Notes under the pieces: generated by a model
What the model was told of the DNA's origin: nothing
What the model saw: the letters and a program-made list of their open reading frames with translations, nothing else
Databases searched by the model: none
DNA from: Mastigias papua
Taxonomy: Eukaryota > Cnidaria > Scyphozoa > Rhizostomeae > Mastigiidae
Assembly: GCA_964019165.1 (NCBI GenBank)
Contig: OZ025269.1
Location: forward strand, 11,753,614 to 11,817,613
Direction of reading: 5' to 3'
DNA: 64,000 nucleotides
In this document: positions 60,391 through 64,000 of the stretch, piece by piece
Layout: each line of letters begins with the position of its first letter
Position numbering within the stretch: the stretch's first letter is position 1
Program-made: the position numbers and the translations under genes

Positions 60391-60479
60391 TTCCCTGACC
60401 TCAGATTCAATTCCCTGACCTCAGATTCAATTCCCTGGCCTGAGATTCAATTCTCTGACCTCAGATTCAATTCCCTGAC
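60391..60479. repeat. 20-bp tandem repeat, about 4.5 units
   Basis: The unit TTCCCTGACCTCAGATTCAA starts at 60391, 60411, 60431, 60451 and 60471 (partial), with one or two substitutions in the third and fourth units. There are no spacers, so it is a minisatellite and not a CRISPR-like array. Confidence 0.95.
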
Positions 60480-61156
60480 TTCCAGGCAATCATTGCTTCC
60501 AGAATTTCCAAGTTACCCAGACTCCTGAGAATCCAGCTCCTACGCCATATGTTAGGACTTTAGGTTTTTGAGACAATGAAAAAGCAACAGAAAAGGACGT
60601 GCGCCAAGCAAAATTACAAGAGTAAAGAATATATACAGTATGTACTCTGGGATTCAGGAAAAAGTTACACACACTACAACTTGCGTTCTGAAGATAAATC
60701 TCAGCATATGTGAAGACAATAATTATTTCGTAGGCTCATAGGCAGAAATGTATTTCATAAACTGCAATCAACTTTTCATATATATTTTGGCATTTATATA
60801 TTCAAATATATTTGACGCAAGCAAATTACAATTCAGGGGCTAACTGGTGTTCCTTGTTTAGTCAAAATCAAATATTTGCTAAAGGGAGGGACCAAGACTA
60901 CAACTAGCTCGCCTAAATTTTAAAGATAAATTGAGAAGCAAATTGAATCAGAAACAAATGGTATCAGGTGCCTATAGATGACAACTGGTAGAGGTCAAAC
61001 CTATCAAAAAGAACGGAGAGAGAGACTTTCAAAACAAATGTGACTTCTTTGAAGTGATAGAGTCGCACAAGAATTTGCTGCATTCCTTAATATGACAAAA
61101 AGTCAAATATAACTACTATAGTCATTTATGTATTCACATGAAATGCAAGTCGACAT

Positions 61157-61589
61157 ATACGCTTTTTACAAGGAACCTAGCTCAAGGCCTAATTCCAAAA
61201 GTTCCTTATTTCTGGACCTCCAAAGATCAAATAGCAGCAATAAAAGTTCCTCAACAATTCCTTAATTTCCAGCCCACAATTAGTGCCATAAATATGGTAC
61301 ATACACATAAAAAACATTGAATTCCTGAAACTTGCTTTTAATTTTGGCTGTAGAGTAAGATCAATGAAAAATGAAGGACTTGACATAAGCATAGAAAACA
61401 ACCTATGAAGGTTTTGATTGCAAATGAATGGAACCAGCTTCCTAGTTCTTGATTGTTTGGTCTTATAAAAACTGTTCAAATTGAAAAATTCCTTAGTGAA
61501 CTTTCTGTTACTAGTAAAAGTTCTTTAAATGCTTCGGCATTCTACAATGTAGGTTCCTTAACAGTGGTTCCGTACTAAAAAAGCGTGTA
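61157..61589 (+). mobile_element. TACACR-type MITE, subgroup B, full copy
   Basis: Starts TATACGCTTTTTACAAGGAA then CCTAGCTCAAGGCCTAATTC; the right end, reverse-complemented, is TACACGCTTTTTTAGTACGG then AACC. 433 bp. It pairs with an inverted copy immediately to the right. Confidence 0.8.
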
Positions 61590-61594
61590 TACAT

Positions 61595-62072
61595 ATATAT
61601 AAATATATATTTTATAAGGAACCTATATATAGAATGCCAAAATACCTAAAGAACTTATACTACTAAAAGAAGATCCCCCAAAGAACTTTTCAATTTGAAA
61701 AACTTTTATAACAGAGAGCAATCAAGAATCAGGAAGCTGGTTCCATTCATGTGCAGCCAAAATCCGCATAGACCGTTGGCTATGCTTGCGTCAAAGTGTT
61801 TCATGGAGTATGCTTTATGCCTTTACAATTTGACATAAACCTTTAGCATTTATACCACTTCTTTCCTACTTTCTTTGTGTGTATGGTCTTAAGCTATAGC
61901 CAAAATTAAATTTCACTGTTTTACCTGTGTCTGTGCCATTTTTATAGCACTAAATGTGAAGAGAAATTAAGGAACTGTTAAGGAATCTTTACTAGTACAA
62001 TTCGATCATTGGAGGTCCAAAAATAAGGAACTTTTGGAACTAGGCTTTGAGCCAGGTTCCTTATAAAATATA
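61595..62072 (-). mobile_element. TACACR-type MITE, subgroup B, inverted copy
   Basis: On the minus strand it starts TATTTTATAAGGAACCTGGC then TCAAAGCCTAGTTCCAAAAG and follows the 61157 copy to its other end (TTTTATAAGGAACC near 61609). Separated from that copy by only a short AT-rich spacer, so the two form an approximately 0.9 kb palindrome. Confidence 0.8.
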
Positions 62073-63404
62073 ACAATGCATTTGTTGCTGAGCTAACAGC
62101 AGTGTTCTTTTTCGGAAGGTTTAAACAAGAGTTTGATTGCAGGTTAGTTTAGACGGGAAAGGCCTCCTATCTGTCTGGTCATGTCAATAGCACAAGACGT
62201 GAATATGATACTTGAATGAGTCCACAAGTCCAAGACTTCTTCTGAGACTAGAAAATATAATATATCAGTCTCATATGCTCCAAACATCACACACAAGTAT
62301 TTGGTGGCTGTCAGGGATTTCGACCAGTTCATTATTTCACGTGGCCATACCTGCACAATGATTATGATTTCGAGACCATGTGCAGAGGAGACATCACAGA
62401 TCCACTCTGGTTTTCAGCCTCAATCTGAAGAAAAACCACTGACTAACGGTGATTTGAGCCTCATCCGATTTGTTATTACAAGTTAACGCCTCATGGAAGA
62501 ATTTTTATGGTTAAAATACTGTTGTTGGAAATGATGTTCTGACAATGTTTGAAATATCTCTTGGCGAAACAAATAAACTATATAAGAATCATTGAAGGCA
62601 AAAAAGGGCCCAACTATGAAATCTAAGCACGTGCCTTTTTCCTAGGCTCCTCCCTGGTGTGCTATGACAATGAGAGACTGCTGACATTGGCGGAGAATAA
62701 AACATGTTTCATGGTGTAATACGCAAGTAGGAAAAAGTAGATGCCGATTAGAGATTCTGTCTTTATTTAGTTTTCATTTAGTCGTTTAGTCCAAACGATG
62801 GTTCTTTGGCTGACTCTGACCAGCCCGTGAAAGGCTAATTGGAAATTACAAAACAAGCGTTTTTTTGTAATTCACTCATGTATGCGATAAAGCTGCTTTT
62901 ATTTTGAAGTTGCTTTTTAATTCACACATACAATATGCAATTGCCATTGCGTAGAAGTGAGTTCTGTTGTCTGGTCCCGCGTTCTACAAGATATTCTGCT
63001 TCTCGTGTGCCCCCATGGAAAAATAACCACCCATCTTTGGTCCAAATATAGGTTCCTCTTCTCATCCACCACAAATCTGTAATGTCACATCGTATATGTG
63101 GTGCAAGAAGCCATACCTATTTCTTGTCTTTGGAAAGGTGATCAAGATGCAGCCCGATAACGACTCGTGATGCTGAGGGCCTGTATTCACAAGGCAATTC
63201 TTGGGAAACTGGCCAGCAAAATTTCCTCTTAATTCATTGCGATATGCTATCCTATAAATGGTCTCAGAAAACAACAAAATGAAATGTGAACCTTCAAACC
63301 GTTAATTGACCGTGGTATACGAACTTAAACCTGCAAATCAACGACAACATGATATGGAAAGATTCAAGATATGGAAAGATCGTAAAGGGAAAATGAATGG
63401 GCTG
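62073..63404. other. Intergenic DNA with possible minus-strand exon sequence
   Basis: A minus-strand stretch at 62342-62432 has a good acceptor and donor (see findings). 63180-63270 contains GGCCTGTATTCACAAGGCAA, a motif that looks like a transposon end, without a visible partner. Nothing else is supported. Confidence 0.35.
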
Positions 63405-63470
63405 GGCGGCCTGTAATTCGCAAGCCTAGACTTGTACGTCGAGCGCTCCAACAACTAAGCTATCAGGTAA
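63405..63470 (-). repeat. tRNA-like (possible SINE head) sequence
   Basis: On the minus strand TAGCTTAGTTGTTGGAGCGC then TCGAC resembles a tRNA D-arm/A box, and GGCTTGCGAATTACAGGCC about 25 bases later resembles a decayed B box and T-arm. The stems do not close well, so a functional tRNA is unlikely. Confidence 0.35.
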
Positions 63471-63731
63471 CGCTATCAAACCATTACTGAAGAGACTAGA
63501 ATGAACAGGAGAGGAAGACTTGGACCTAGCTTCATAACAGATAACAAAGATAAATTTACAGATAAGCCTGACGGCAAGTAGAAGAAAAACTAATACAAAT
63601 TGCTACATGCAATATAAAATATTCTGCTATATACAAGTCAGGTATCATAGAAAGGACTTCTAAACGTACCTAATGCATGCTGGCAAGCATTTACCATAAG
63701 TTTTTGTAAGCGACCAAATTTACAAGGAACC

Positions 63732-64000
63732 TACACACTTTCTTTTATAAAAATACCTAGTTTTTTACTGAGCCTCGATGTTCTTAAATTTTTTTGATTT
63801 TGAGTCTATTCTGAGCTTAAGAATATTCTTAAAATTTGAGTCTATTTTGAGCCTAAGAATATTCTTAAAATATTCGTAAATTATAGCGATTTTGAGTATT
63901 AATTCTTGAATAGCCTATCTTCTTGTAATAAAAAGTGTTTAACTGACACTCGCTGAAGAGTTACTGACTCGCATCATAGTGTCACGAGTTCCAGACAGGA
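63732..64000. mobile_element. TACACR-type MITE, subgroup D, cut by the window edge
   Basis: Starts TACACACTTTCTTTTATAAA and repeats the body of the 25794 copy (ACTGAGCCTC, CCTAAGAATATTCTTAAAAT, AACTGACACTCGCTGAAGAG, GCATCATAGTGTCACGAGTT). An internal duplication of TTTTGAGTCTATT...GAATATTCTTAAAA is present only here. The right end is outside the window. Confidence 0.75.

Noticed and set aside
60391..60479. CRISPR-like array
   Set aside because: Repeats are directly adjacent with no unique spacers and the DNA is eukaryotic.

Overview
The window looks like eukaryotic, metazoan nuclear DNA. It is AT-rich, its genes are split by GT-AG introns, and it is packed with microsatellites and short inverted-repeat transposon relics. 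The style of the glycosyltransferase, the retroelement tails and the density of small inverted-repeat elements suggest a cnidarian (coral or anemone-like), but this is an inference; no species can be assigned from sequence alone.

Two genes can be supported. At the left edge (about 3-722, plus strand) lies the C-terminal exon of a GT31-family beta-1,3-glycosyltransferase with an intact DDD motif; its N-terminus is outside the window. The main gene runs on the minus strand from an ATG at 43564 to a TAG at 9859. I assembled 14 coding exons, all with GT-AG borders and compatible phases. They sum to 2346 nt, i.e. 781 residues plus stop. The protein is a Rho-family guanine-nucleotide exchange factor: an acidic/serine-rich N-terminus, a DH (RhoGEF) domain at about residues 175-385 split over six exons, and a long basic/serine-rich tail. 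No PH domain follows the DH domain in this model.

Layout: 1-0.7 kb GT31 exon; 0.87-1.36 kb six-unit minisatellite; 2.4-5.1 kb an unnamed repeat in two inverted copies, one split by a 5'-truncated LINE; 5.5-8.7 kb inverted-repeat relics; 9.86-18.45 kb the exon-dense 3' half of the RhoGEF gene; 18.45-43.4 kb its three long 5' introns, which carry most of the mobile DNA (several MITE-like families, a 1.44 kb long-TIR foldback element with a perfect 9-bp target duplication, a tRNA-derived SINE); 43.6-64 kb intergenic DNA with more of the same families, a decayed LINE reverse transcriptase (51.98-52.62 kb), a LINE 3' tail (55.64-55.8 kb) and a few orphan exon-like pieces.

The most novel-looking structure is a multi-branch family of about 220-480 bp elements whose ends share TACACR followed by a T-run and TATAAG(A/G)A. 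At least a dozen copies or fragments occur between 20 and 64 kb, including an abutting inverted pair that makes a roughly 0.9 kb palindrome. There is no bacterial gene system, CRISPR array or operon here.
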